From Gemmatimonadales bacterium UBA7889 (GTDB lineage: Bacteria > Gemmatimonadota > Gemmatimonadetes > Longimicrobiales > Gaopeijiaceae), in the NCBI GenBank assembly GCA_002501085.1, contig DLRL01000098.1, forward strand, positions 1-50,653: a stretch of 50,653 bases of DNA, read 5' to 3'. Below are positions 42,434 to 50,653 of this stretch, piece after piece. The position numbers and the translations under genes were made by a program. Numbering within the stretch: position 1 is the first letter of the stretch; each line of letters opens with the position of its first letter. The notes under the pieces are model-generated. The model was not told the DNA's origin, did not search any database, and was given only the letters and a program-made list of their open reading frames with translations.

Positions 42434-43882
42434 TTAGTGAAAGTCTTTTTCACGCATGATTGTTACCGGGCCTAAGGTCGCAAGTAATTCTTGTCCCATA
42501 CGCTCTGTATCTCCGACGATTAGCACCATCATGTCTTCTGGTTGCATGTGCTCGGAAAAAGCGTGGTGTACAGAGTTCGCGCTTACACTCTGCACTCCAG
42601 CCAAGTATCGTTCGAGCCAATCTCTCGGGAGGTCTGCGCTCAGATAGAACATCATACGCGACAGGATTTGGCCGGACGTCTCAAAGTTGAAGACGAAGCC
42701 GTTCAGAACTGCATCGACTGCCGTGGTTACTTCTGAGGGTTGGGGGGGCGAGTCTACCAACCCCTGCATTGTCTCAAGGATTGCCTTGATGGCAGGGACA
42801 GCATTCTCAGGGCGGGTGCTCGTTACTGCGCCAAGAAGGCCAGGGTAGCGCCGGGGGATTGTCCACAGAGAAGCTGCCGAGTAGGCAAAACCCTCCTGTG
42901 TCCGGATTCTAGAAAGGATGCGGCTTGAGAAGCCTCCCCCGCCTAAGATCGAGTTCCCGATCGTAGCTGAGAAATAAGCTGGATTGTCAGATAGATTTAA
43001 ATTGGTGGCGTGCGCCATAACTATCACGCTTTGTTCTACATTTTTTTCAATCAAATAAATTCCTGGTTCATCCCTGATCGTCGGGATAGGTGACTCGGGC
43101 AGAGATACAGAACAGGGTTTGATCCGGTCGACTAGTCCCTCCACTAAGTGCTCGACTTCTGACCAGTTAACATCGCCGGCCAGCCCAAGGATAAGGTTGT
43201 CACGACAAACAATACGACTGTGCACCTCCAGCAGCTGCTCACGGGATAAATCTCCAGGTTCTAGATCAGCTGCATTCATTTCCCAGCCAATTGAGTGGTC
43301 TCCATAGAGAAGGTGGTTAAACTCAGAGTATGCAAGTCGAACTGGGTCATCTGCTCTTCTGAGAACACTTTCGATTTGTCGCCCTCTCCAAACTTCCACT
43401 TCGTTTGAGTCAAAGGCCGGTTCTGTAAGGAGTGTACCGAGGAGATCGATGGTGGTGGGGAAGTGTTGGACTAACGCATTGGCAGTAGCTGTGATCACGT
43501 CGCCACCGCTGCCGAACGAAGTTTGGATGGCATAGTATTCTAAGATCTTGTCGACTGAGTCGGGTGCCAGGCTCTCAGTACCACCGAAACGTATAAGGGA
43601 TGGTAGGGCTGAAACTGCGGCGTACACGTCTCTACTAAATAATCCATAACCACCGTTGAGCCGTACATATATGGTAGCTAGCGGAAGAGTATGATCCTCA
43701 AGTAAGAGCACAGTTACTCCCTCTACCTCGTGCTCCTCCACTGTAGGTGGCTCAAACTCTAGATCCGGAAACCCGATCTCTTCTGCTGGATGTTGGCGAA
43801 CGAGCACCTGGGCAGAGGCAGATTGAGACGCGAGCATTATTCCTAAGACGAAGGTAAAAGTGCAAATCACTCGGTGTATCAT
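42434..43882 (-). CDS. M16-family peptidase-like protein lacking the HXXEH motif (probable non-catalytic partner)
   Basis: A 482-residue exported protein: signal peptide ending near SASAQ, then the M16 fold with the N-terminal strand pattern VTVLLLEDHTLPLATIYVRL and the C-terminal M16_C-type EDMMVLIVGDTE. Where active members carry HXXEH, this sequence reads DVYAAVSALPSLIRF, with no zinc ligands. Such inactive subunits pair with an active M16 subunit. Its ATG overlaps the stop of the active M16 gene by four bases, supporting a heterodimer in the periplasm. Confidence 0.85.
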   Translation of the reverse strand: MIHRVICTFTFVLGIMLASQSASAQVLVRQHPAEEIGFPDLEFEPPTVEEHEVEGVTVLLLEDHTLPLATIYVRLNGGYGLFSRDVYAAVSALPSLIRFGGTESLAPDSVDKILEYYAIQTSFGSGGDVITATANALVQHFPTTIDLLGTLLTEPAFDSNEVEVWRGRQIESVLRRADDPVRLAYSEFNHLLYGDHSIGWEMNAADLEPGDLSREQLLEVHSRIVCRDNLILGLAGDVNWSEVEHLVEGLVDRIKPCSVSLPESPIPTIRDEPGIYLIEKNVEQSVIVMAHATNLNLSDNPAYFSATIGNSILGGGGFSSRILSRIRTQEGFAYSAASLWTIPRRYPGLLGAVTSTRPENAVPAIKAILETMQGLVDSPPQPSEVTTAVDAVLNGFVFNFETSGQILSRMMFYLSADLPRDWLERYLAGVQSVSANSVHHAFSEHMQPEDMMVLIVGDTERMGQELLATLGPVTIMREKDFH

Positions 43883-45375
43883 TTTGAGTCGTCAGTCTTT
43901 ATGAGTGTAGTCACCGTGCGATTACTTCGGGTCAAATAGGTTCTGGCTATCCGCATAACATCATCGGCAGTTACGGCCCGTAGTTTATCTGAGTAGCGGA
44001 ACGTCTCGCGCCAATCATTAAACAAGGAGACTGACTCTACTAACTGGAAAGCGAGCCCAATGTTTGACTGTATACGGCGAACGGATCCGGCTGAGATCTG
44101 GTTTCGAACTCGCTCTATTTCACTGTCAGTAGGACCCTCTTGTATCAATAGTTCTAACTCCTCGTAGATCAGTTCTTCCAGTTGCATCGTGGTGTGCGGA
44201 GCCCTGGGCGTGGCGGATATTTGCAAGAGTTGTGGATATCGCATACCTGGTCCGAGCGAAGAAAATACGGCTGTTGCAGCACGACTCTCAAGAACAAGAC
44301 TCCGATACAGGCGGGATGTTCTTCCTCCGGTCAATAGTGAGCTTAAGATTGCTAAAGAGGGCGCGTCTGGATCGGTTCCGGCCGGGACGTGCCAACCGAT
44401 TTGGAGCTGGGGCTGGGCATCCCACTCCAACTCTGTTCGCCGCTCCCCTCTTTGCGATGGTTCCACCGCAGTCACAACCGGAGGGATCTCCGCATTTGGT
44501 ATAGCGGCAAAGTACTTTCTTGCCCACGCTTCGATCTGGTCAGGATCAAGGTCCCCAACAATACCAACGATTGCGTTGTTTGGGCCGTAATAGAGTCGGT
44601 AGTAGCGTTCCACATCCTGTCGACTCATCACTTGAAGATCGGCCATATATCCAACTACGGGTACTCCATATGGGTGCATCCGGAATGCGCTCGCTAGGTG
44701 AGCTTCTGCTAGCGCACCGGCCGGATTCACTTCGACTCTCATCCGACGTTCCTCCGCCACGACATCGCGTTCGGCATAGAACTCTCGGAAGACAGGATTC
44801 AACATTCGGTCGGCTTCCAGTGCAAACCATAATTCCGCTCGGTTTGATGGTAGGTCTACGAAGTAGACAGTGGACTCGCTTGTTGTCGTCGCATTCAACC
44901 CCCGAGCCCCCGCCCGAGTTAGGACATGATCAAACTCATTACTTTCGATAAAGACTGCAGCACTGTCTTCAAGTTGAGCTATGCGCTCTGACAGCTCTAA
45001 TGCACCCACGCTATCGCCACGTGCTCGCGCTGCAACTAGAGAGTCGTGTGTACTGTCCATCCATGGATATAGCTCGAGTTCAGCCTCAATATTTCTTGTA
45101 CCTACGCTGGTCGTACCCTTGAAGAGCATATGTTCAAGGAGGTGGGCAATACCTGTGGTTCCTAGTCGCTCATTCACCCCGCCAACATTGAATTGGACTG
45201 TGAAAGAGATGGTCGGGGCCCCAGGCCTTCTAAGGATGACCAGGCGCATACCGTTATCGAGGGTGACTTGCCGTACCGGTAGTAGTTCTCCCGGTGTCTG
45301 TTGGGCTTCGAGCGCTTGCAGGGAGCTGGTAAGGAGTGCGATGAGAATGACGCTGATGTTTCTAAACGCCGTCAT
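43879..45375 (-). CDS. M16-family zinc metallopeptidase (active subunit)
   Basis: A 498-residue exported peptidase. Residues 1-24 form a signal peptide (cleavage near LEAQ). The catalytic HLLEH motif is at residues 78-82 (His78, Glu81, His82), within GTTGIAHLLEHMLFKGT. The distal Glu of the active site should be in the segment about 75 residues on. Family members degrade peptides exported into the periplasm. Its stop and start overlap with those of the inactive subunit gene and fpg by four bases each, so three genes are probably translated from one mRNA. Confidence 0.92.
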   Translation of the reverse strand: MTAFRNISVILIALLTSSLQALEAQQTPGELLPVRQVTLDNGMRLVILRRPGAPTISFTVQFNVGGVNERLGTTGIAHLLEHMLFKGTTSVGTRNIEAELELYPWMDSTHDSLVAARARGDSVGALELSERIAQLEDSAAVFIESNEFDHVLTRAGARGLNATTTSESTVYFVDLPSNRAELWFALEADRMLNPVFREFYAERDVVAEERRMRVEVNPAGALAEAHLASAFRMHPYGVPVVGYMADLQVMSRQDVERYYRLYYGPNNAIVGIVGDLDPDQIEAWARKYFAAIPNAEIPPVVTAVEPSQRGERRTELEWDAQPQLQIGWHVPAGTDPDAPSLAILSSLLTGGRTSRLYRSLVLESRAATAVFSSLGPGMRYPQLLQISATPRAPHTTMQLEELIYEELELLIQEGPTDSEIERVRNQISAGSVRRIQSNIGLAFQLVESVSLFNDWRETFRYSDKLRAVTADDVMRIARTYLTRSNRTVTTLIKTDDSK

Positions 45376-46211
45376 TTATTTCTCCGACGGGGTTGGCACG
45401 ATGGGCAATAGAATGCAGAGCGGTTGCTGAAGACGATACGCTGCACTCCAGAATTACACCTATAGCACGGCTTGCCCTCTCTACCGTAGACACTCAACTG
45501 CCCAGCATACTCTCCTTTGTCTCCATCAGTGTTTCGATAATCCTGGATTGTAGTTCCGCCTGCCTTGATCGCATCCCTTAGAACATTTCTTAGTGAGCGG
45601 TATAGTGCCCTTGCTTCATTGCTTGTCACACTGCGCGATTGCCTTTGGGGATGTATGTCAGCGAGATAGAGCGCCTCGTTTGCATAGATGTTTCCGACAC
45701 CTGCGATCCGCTTTTGGTCGAGGAGCCATGACCGGATTGGCGAAGAAGAACGCTGTAACCCATCTAGCAGATGGGTTGCCTGATAAGTGGAACCTAGGGG
45801 CTCTGGACCCATTAAATCGGATCGCTCATTCCATTCTGCACTCGTGAGAGCCTCCATGCTACCGAAGCGACGCGTATCATCGAACACAAGAAGCGCACCG
45901 CTCAAAAAACGGAACCGAACCGCTGAGTGAGTAGGGCGTTCTGCGCCACGTGGCGGCCTAGAAAAAGGTAGCAGGCGACCTGTCATACCGAGGTTTACCT
46001 TGATGACCCAACCCTCGTTTAGCACTAGAAGCACGTTTTTACCTCGGCGCTCAATCCCATTGATTCTTCGGAGACGCACTCGTTTAGAGAAAATCAATTT
46101 TGGTTGGCGCAGAATATCTGTGTGCAGCACCTCAACACGACGTATTTGTTCTCCGACAATTGTGGTCCGAAGTCCCCGAACAATAGTTTCAGCTTCTGGA
46201 AGCTCAGGCAC
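45372..46211 (-). CDS. mutM: formamidopyrimidine-DNA glycosylase
   Basis: Removes 8-oxoguanine and formamidopyrimidines and nicks the abasic strand. The N-terminal MPELPEAETIVRGL has the catalytic Pro2 and Glu3 after Met removal. A central helix-two-turn-helix contains AGVGNIYANEALY. The C-terminal zinc finger (CYRCNSG... and CPSCQPRR) is intact. The 279-residue length is normal. It starts 105 bases after the end of purD, and its stop overlaps the start of the M16 peptidase gene, an odd operon partner for a repair enzyme. Confidence 0.95.
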   Translation of the reverse strand: MPELPEAETIVRGLRTTIVGEQIRRVEVLHTDILRQPKLIFSKRVRLRRINGIERRGKNVLLVLNEGWVIKVNLGMTGRLLPFSRPPRGAERPTHSAVRFRFLSGALLVFDDTRRFGSMEALTSAEWNERSDLMGPEPLGSTYQATHLLDGLQRSSSPIRSWLLDQKRIAGVGNIYANEALYLADIHPQRQSRSVTSNEARALYRSLRNVLRDAIKAGGTTIQDYRNTDGDKGEYAGQLSVYGREGKPCYRCNSGVQRIVFSNRSAFYCPSCQPRRRNK

Positions 46212-46316
46212 ACGCTTACCCGGTATGCGTTGCGATTCTGAATAGCCTGAATACCACTTCTTCCACGATCTTCCTATCTATGGTCGAGTGTACTCTAGTG
46301 GTCATCAAGACTCTTG

Positions 46317-47594
46317 CTAATCCTGACGTAACCGTTCGCGCCATCCAATATCGCTTCGGTGAAAAGCTCCCTCGAATTCAATCTGTCCGGCCGCATCCGC
46401 ACTGGCCTCAGCCGCTTCGCTGATACTGGGTGCTAGGGCTGTGACCGCCAGAACGCGTCCGCCTGAAGTTAAGAGCTGCCCTTCCCGGCGGATGGTTCCT
46501 GCGTGGAATACTATGCAGTTCTCGGATTCGAGTTGCCTCGGGATAATGATTTCCTTGCTCTTTTCGTAGCTGCTTGGGTACCCCCCAGACGCTACCACGG
46601 TTGTGACTGCTGCATCAGTGCGTGCGGCTGCCACACCAGGTTGTAACCTGCCTCCTTCTGCTACCGTGGCGATAAGATCTAGGAGTGAGTCCTGCATTAG
46701 AGGAAGGACTACTTGGGTTTCAGGATCGCCGAACCGACAGTTGAACTCAATCACCTGAAGACCGCTCTCCGTTTTGATTAGGCCGGCATAAAGAAGGCCT
46801 TGGAAAGGTGACCCGTCCTCCGCTAATGCCCGCAGCGTAGGTTGAATTATCCTGGAACCCACTTCGGCCATCAGCTCGGGTGTCGCGATGGAGACTGGGG
46901 CATAAGCTCCCATTCCACCGGTGTTAGGTCCCTTATCACCTTCACCAACTCGCTTATGATCTTGAGACGGCTGAAGGATTACTGAGTGTTCACCGTCTGT
47001 GAGGGCGAACACCGACAATTCCTCACCTTCAAGGAACTCCTCGATCACAACTTCTCGGCCAGCTTCACCAAAAATAAAGTCTCCGAGCATTGATCTGACC
47101 GCACTGAGTGCCTCTTGTTCTGTAGTGCAGACTACAGCTCCTTTTCCAGCAGCAAGCCCTGAGGCCTTCACTACAATTGGTGCCCCCTGCCTTAGGATCC
47201 ATGCTTCAGCCGTGGAGAGATCCGTGAATGTTCTATGTTCAGCTGTGGGGATGCCAGCATTCCGCATCAGCTCTTTAGAGTATGCCTTACTCGATTCGAT
47301 ACGCGCCGCTTTAGCGTGTGGACCAAAGATCGGTAAGCCAACTTTCTCGAAATGGTCCACTATGCCTGCTGCCAAAGGCGCTTCAGGTCCGACGATGGTT
47401 AAGTCGATCTGATTGGATTTGGCCCAACTAGACAGGCTGTCTACGTCATTGGCTTCGATCTCCAGATGCTCACAATCAGAAACCATTCCTCCATTAGGTT
47501 GAGTTGCAAAAAAAGATGCAGCCGGTGCATCACGACGAAGCTTCCAGAGTAGGGCATGCTCTCGCCCACCATTTCCTACAATCAGGATACGCAT
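46317..47594 (-). CDS. purD: phosphoribosylamine-glycine ligase
   Basis: Second step of purine synthesis: joins glycine to phosphoribosylamine with ATP. The true start is the ATG at 47594, giving 425 residues and opening on MRILIVGNGGREHALLWKL; a 43-residue extension from 47723 lacks homology-like character and overlaps the upstream gene. An ATP-grasp domain is seen in PIVVKASGLAAGKGAVVC and EEFLEGEELSVFAL, and GAYAPVSIATPEL follows KGPNTGGM. The enzyme ends in the C-terminal PurD domain. It lies 79 bases downstream of the transsulfuration enzyme gene. Confidence 0.95.
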   Translation of the reverse strand: MRILIVGNGGREHALLWKLRRDAPAASFFATQPNGGMVSDCEHLEIEANDVDSLSSWAKSNQIDLTIVGPEAPLAAGIVDHFEKVGLPIFGPHAKAARIESSKAYSKELMRNAGIPTAEHRTFTDLSTAEAWILRQGAPIVVKASGLAAGKGAVVCTTEQEALSAVRSMLGDFIFGEAGREVVIEEFLEGEELSVFALTDGEHSVILQPSQDHKRVGEGDKGPNTGGMGAYAPVSIATPELMAEVGSRIIQPTLRALAEDGSPFQGLLYAGLIKTESGLQVIEFNCRFGDPETQVVLPLMQDSLLDLIATVAEGGRLQPGVAAARTDAAVTTVVASGGYPSSYEKSKEIIIPRQLESENCIVFHAGTIRREGQLLTSGGRVLAVTALAPSISEAAEASADAAGQIEFEGAFHRSDIGWRERLRQD

Positions 47595-47673
47595 ATGGCG
47601 GAGTGTACGAAAACCAGGAAAAATGGAAAAGGGTGAGCGAGTGGGGTTACTCCACCAGGTTTTTCTTTCCCTG

Positions 47674-48837
47674 CTATCCCAGTGCCGCGTCCAGATCTTG
47701 AATGAGGTCCGCCTCTTCTTCAATTCCTACAGAGAGCCTTACAAAGCCGGGGTTAATCCCCATTGCTGACCGACGCTCCTCAGGCACGGAGGCGTGTGTC
47801 ATGAGTGCCGGAACGCTTATGAGTGACTCTACCCCGCCTAAGCTTTCAGCAAGCGCAAAAATACTGAGCTGTTCTGTGAGGGTCTTAGCTCGCTCTAGGG
47901 TCCCGAGGTCAATCGATACCATGCCTGTAAACCCATCCATTTGCTCAGCAGCGAGTGTGTGCTGTGGATGAGATGGAAGGCCTGGATAATAGACCTCATC
48001 CACAGCTGGATGATTTTCTAGATATCTGGCTACCGCTAGCCCGTTTGCGTTGTGCTGACGCATTCGCACATGAAGAGTCTTAATACCGCGGAGGGTTAGC
48101 CAACAATCCATTGGTCCTGGAACCGCACCGGACGTTTTTCGGATGAAGAGCAACTCCTCGGTTAGTTCAGGATTGCGCACTGCAATCAGACCACCAATGA
48201 CATCAGAATGACCATTGAGGTATTTCGTAGAGGAATGAACCGTGAAGTCAGCGCCAAGCTCCAGAGGACGCTGGTTGAACGGCGAAGCGAAAGTATTGTC
48301 TACCGAGAGCAGCGCATCAGCGTCATGTGCAAGGCTCGCCAACTTTGGGATATCACTGATTCGCATCAGTGGGTTGGTCGGCGTTTCTAGGTGGATGAGC
48401 TTTGTCTCATCCCGTATCGCATTGGCCACTTCAGCTGGATCACGTGTGTCAAGGAATGTGAACTTGAGGCCCAGTCGGCTCATGATTTTAGTAAAAAGTC
48501 TCGTCGTTCCACCGTATGTATTTTCCTCACTGATCACATGGTCGCCTGCTGAAAGCCTCTTCACGATCGCCTCAATCGCTGCTAGACCTGAGGAGAAGGC
48601 AATTCCAGAGGATCCATTCTCTAAAACCGCGATACTTGCTTCCAGTGCTTCCCGTGTTGGATTGGCAGTGCGACCATAGTCGTAGCTACCCTTCCTGGGC
48701 TCACCGACTCCTGTCTGAACATATGTAGCGGTTTGAAAAATCGGGGTCATGATAGCGCCGGTCACAGGTTCAGGAGACACACCGGCGTGCACTGCCTGGG
48801 TACCGAAACCAAGGCCTTCGTGAGCCTCTTTGCTCAT
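47674..48837 (-). CDS. PLP-dependent cystathionine gamma-synthase/lyase family enzyme
   Basis: A 387-residue transsulfuration enzyme: GTQAVHAGVSPEPVTGAI at the N-terminus, YDYGRTANPTREALE, SSGLAAIEAI, and the PLP Lys in TVHSSTKYLNGHSDV. The C-terminal ESLGGVESLISVPALMTHAS is the family's substrate-binding stretch. The spacing and the FGTQAVHAG start are closest to cystathionine gamma-synthase/lyase (MetB/Cth); exact activity is not decidable by eye. Two paralogues in one window (the other at 37286) suggest both directions of transsulfuration or distinct substrates. It is divergent from glmM. Confidence 0.92.
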   Translation of the reverse strand: MSKEAHEGLGFGTQAVHAGVSPEPVTGAIMTPIFQTATYVQTGVGEPRKGSYDYGRTANPTREALEASIAVLENGSSGIAFSSGLAAIEAIVKRLSAGDHVISEENTYGGTTRLFTKIMSRLGLKFTFLDTRDPAEVANAIRDETKLIHLETPTNPLMRISDIPKLASLAHDADALLSVDNTFASPFNQRPLELGADFTVHSSTKYLNGHSDVIGGLIAVRNPELTEELLFIRKTSGAVPGPMDCWLTLRGIKTLHVRMRQHNANGLAVARYLENHPAVDEVYYPGLPSHPQHTLAAEQMDGFTGMVSIDLGTLERAKTLTEQLSIFALAESLGGVESLISVPALMTHASVPEERRSAMGINPGFVRLSVGIEEEADLIQDLDAALG

Positions 48838-49013
48838 ATGATTCTTCCTCTAGTGAACGGATTTGGACCGCGCCCAATCTAGCCAGTAGATGGGCGATTG
48901 CTAGCCGGTCATACAATTGCATCCGTTGACGTTATCACGCTTTGTACGTCACCTTTTTAAGCTTGTTGTAGGGCACTTGCGTGCTTGTCTGCTAAGCCCA
49001 TTTGAGAACCCAA

Positions 49014-50399
49014 ATGTCGATTACTCTACCACCAAATCTCATGGTCAGCGTCTCGGGTGTGCGCGGGCGTGTAGGGGATCCGTTGACGCCAGAATTGATG
49101 AGTCAGATAGCTGCAGCATTTGGAACTTTCATGAGAACCGAGAGTGCCGGTGGTCCGATCTACATCGGGCGTGATTCGCGCGTCTCTGGCCCAATGTTCA
49201 GTAGAGCGGTGATCTCCGGCCTCCAGTCGGTGGGAGCCAAGGTGATCGATCTCGGTATGGTCCCTACGCCTACACTGTTATTGGCTGTTGAACAGGAGGA
49301 AGCGTCTGGTGGGATCGTGATTACTGCGAGTCATAACCCAGCTGACTGGAATGCATTAAAACTAGTTACAGGCGAAGGGGTCTTTCTCGCGAAAGAGCAA
49401 TCAGATCGTTTTTATCATTTTCTTACTCAGGAAGATCCACAGCGAGCCTCCTGGGACCTTATTGAGCCTGTAATTGAAGATCGTGAGGCTTGGCAGAGGC
49501 ACCTGAGTGGGATTCTAGCCCTTCCTGAAGTCGATGTAGGAGCTATTAAACGCCGAGGCATCCGAGTCGCGCTTGATTGTGTTAATGGCGCGGGAGGCCC
49601 AGTCATGGCACAACTGCTCTCTGAGCTTGGGTGTACCGTAGAGGCCATCGGTATGAATCCTGATGGCAGATTCCCTAGAGACCCAGAGCCCACCGCAGCC
49701 AATCTCACTGAGCTCTGTAAACTTGTTCGTGACACGGGCTCGGAAGTGGGTTTTGCTGTTGACCCAGATGTTGACCGTCTCTCTCTGGTAGATGAGACCG
49801 GGAGGGCTATGGGAGAGGATCTGACTCTTGCATTTGCTGCTTCAGTAATACTTACGAGGAACCCTGGGCCCGTGGTTACAAACCTATCAACCAGCCAAGT
49901 GCTCGACGATGTAGCTGAGGCCTTCTCTGTGCCCTTAATACGAGCACCGGTCGGTGAAATCAACGTAGCGCAACGAATGATGATTGAGGGAGCAGTTGTG
50001 GGAGGTGAGGGTAACGGTGGGGTGATTTTACCAGCACTTCATCACACGCGGGATGCTCCGCTAGCTGCTGCCTTGATCCTCCAACATCTGATCGATGTTG
50101 GAGGCCCTCCGTCAGTTGCTGTAGCCCATTGGCCCTCGTACTCCATTGTTAAAGAGAAGATTAGGTTCCCACGAGAAGCTCTGCCTCGTGCTTATGAGAT
50201 GCTAGAGGGTGATCTAGATGATGCCACGGTCGACCACTCAGACGGCCTGTGTTTGACTTGGAGAGATCGCTCAACGTGGCTTCATATGCGCCCGTCTGGA
50301 ACGGAACCAGTAGTTCGTCTCATCGTAGAAGCTCCGGATGAAGAGCAGGCTAGAGCTCTACTTGATCATGTGGCAGGGTTGCTAGAAGGGGTTGTGTAG
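49014..50399 (+). CDS. glmM: phosphoglucosamine mutase
   Basis: Interconverts glucosamine-6- and -1-phosphate on the path to UDP-GlcNAc. With the ATG at 49014 it has 461 residues. The active-site Ser is in VITASHNPADWNALK, the metal-binding loop reads FAVDPDVDRLS, the sugar loop GEGNGGVI and the phosphate loop MRPSGTEPVVR. The N-terminal loop is SVSGVRGRVG instead of the usual FGTDGIRG, closer to archaeal-type GlmM or other phosphohexomutases, so a phosphomannomutase activity cannot be excluded. glmS follows 42 bases downstream, which supports the GlmM call. A TTG at 49002 would add four residues. Confidence 0.88.
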   Translation: MSITLPPNLMVSVSGVRGRVGDPLTPELMSQIAAAFGTFMRTESAGGPIYIGRDSRVSGPMFSRAVISGLQSVGAKVIDLGMVPTPTLLLAVEQEEASGGIVITASHNPADWNALKLVTGEGVFLAKEQSDRFYHFLTQEDPQRASWDLIEPVIEDREAWQRHLSGILALPEVDVGAIKRRGIRVALDCVNGAGGPVMAQLLSELGCTVEAIGMNPDGRFPRDPEPTAANLTELCKLVRDTGSEVGFAVDPDVDRLSLVDETGRAMGEDLTLAFAASVILTRNPGPVVTNLSTSQVLDDVAEAFSVPLIRAPVGEINVAQRMMIEGAVVGGEGNGGVILPALHHTRDAPLAAALILQHLIDVGGPPSVAVAHWPSYSIVKEKIRFPREALPRAYEMLEGDLDDATVDHSDGLCLTWRDRSTWLHMRPSGTEPVVRLIVEAPDEEQARALLDHVAGLLEGVV

Positions 50400-50441
50400 G
50401 CGTTCGTGAATCTGACGAGAATTTTGCAGAGGACCTAATTT

Positions 50442-50653
50442 ATGTGCGGAATCGTAGGTTATGTTGGCCCCGAAGAGGCTGGGCCGATTCTGCTGCAAGG
50501 TCTAAAAAGACTCGAGTACAGAGGATATGATTCTGCCGGGATTGCGCTTCTGAACGGGAGTGGTATTCAGGTCGTCAAACGGCCCGGGAAACTCTCATCA
50601 CTTGAGCAAGCAGTTCAGGATGCTGCTCCGGCCGGTAATTGCGGGATTGCACA
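50442..50653 (+). CDS. glmS: glucosamine-fructose-6-phosphate aminotransferase, N-terminal part (3' truncated)
   Basis: The first 70 codons are present before the window ends. After the initiator Met the sequence starts CGIVGYVGPEE with the N-terminal nucleophile Cys of the class-II glutamine amidotransferase, then LLQGLKRLEYRGYDSAGIAL, the GlmS hallmark. AGAGGA (50428-50433) precedes the ATG. The isomerase domains lie beyond the window. Together with glmM upstream it supplies amino sugars for peptidoglycan and lipopolysaccharide. Confidence 0.95.
   Translation, partial: MCGIVGYVGPEEAGPILLQGLKRLEYRGYDSAGIALLNGSGIQVVKRPGKLSSLEQAVQDAAPAGNCGIA

Noticed and set aside
47595..47723. 43-residue N-terminal extension of PurD
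   Set aside because: Family proteins start at MRILIVGNGGREHALLWKL; the extension overlaps the preceding gene and is unlike any PurD.
1..50653. CRISPR array, insertion sequence, prophage or defence island
   Set aside because: No short spaced repeats, transposase, integrase, phage structural gene or known defence domain was seen.

Overview
This window of about 50 kb has intermediate GC content and carries densely packed, mostly core genes of a diderm (Gram-negative-type) bacterium. It encodes the outer-membrane chaperone SurA, a PBP4-type DacB, an MltD-like transglycosylase lipoprotein, an EnvC-like LytM factor and a small beta-barrel-like exported protein. It also has a respiratory-type physiology: EtfAB, MenG/UbiE, acetyl-CoA synthetase and P5C dehydrogenase. 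The gene content, the paired M16 peptidases, the BatA/DUF58 pair and the SurA-PpiC-Mfd order fit Gemmatimonadota or a close relative. That placement is inference from gene content; there is no rRNA in the window. No tRNA, rRNA, CRISPR array, insertion sequence or prophage gene was seen.

Layout: 1-3666 (+) holds a truncated helix-hairpin-helix protein with an Arg/Gly tail, a possible 34-codon ORF coupled to an NhaC antiporter, and etfB-etfA. 3681-9426 is mostly minus strand: moeA, an exported barrel-like protein, an EamA transporter, dacB with a LysM domain, and a PerR-like Fur regulator; a small unknown gene lies on the plus strand at 6913. acs (+) follows. 11578-18142 is the most mosaic part. 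It holds a C-terminal remnant of an MscS channel, a GC-richer YbdG-type channel, a broken lipoprotein-like ORF, a hexapeptide acyltransferase, guaB with a strongly structured leader, a GC-richer Tat-exported M24 peptidase, an AT-richer SnoaL-like protein, and a 32-residue peptide that is half cysteine.

18259-31878 returns to core functions: an mltD-like gene (+), then minus-strand clusters moaC-holB-envC-like and pdxA-surA-ppiC-mfd-BatA-DUF58. 32045-38467 (+) is a tightly overlapping run: lepA, ROK glucokinase, PfkB-type kinase, a STAS-ATPase fusion, a STAS-like/winged-helix protein and a PLP transsulfuration enzyme. 38549-50653 holds pruA (-), apbC/mrp and menG (+), two M16 peptidases with mutM (-), purD and a second transsulfuration enzyme (-), then glmM and the start of glmS (+).

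Functional groups: envelope peptidoglycan remodelling (DacB, MltD-like, EnvC-like, GlmM/GlmS precursor supply), outer-membrane protein folding (two PPIases), DNA repair (Mfd, MutM), replication (HolB), purine synthesis (GuaB, PurD), molybdenum cofactor (MoeA, MoaC) and sulfur amino acids (two PLP enzymes). The strongest candidates for undescribed biology are the Cys-rich mini-protein at 18044-18142 and the STAS/ATPase plus STAS-like/wHTH pair embedded in the sugar-kinase operon at 35812-37262.
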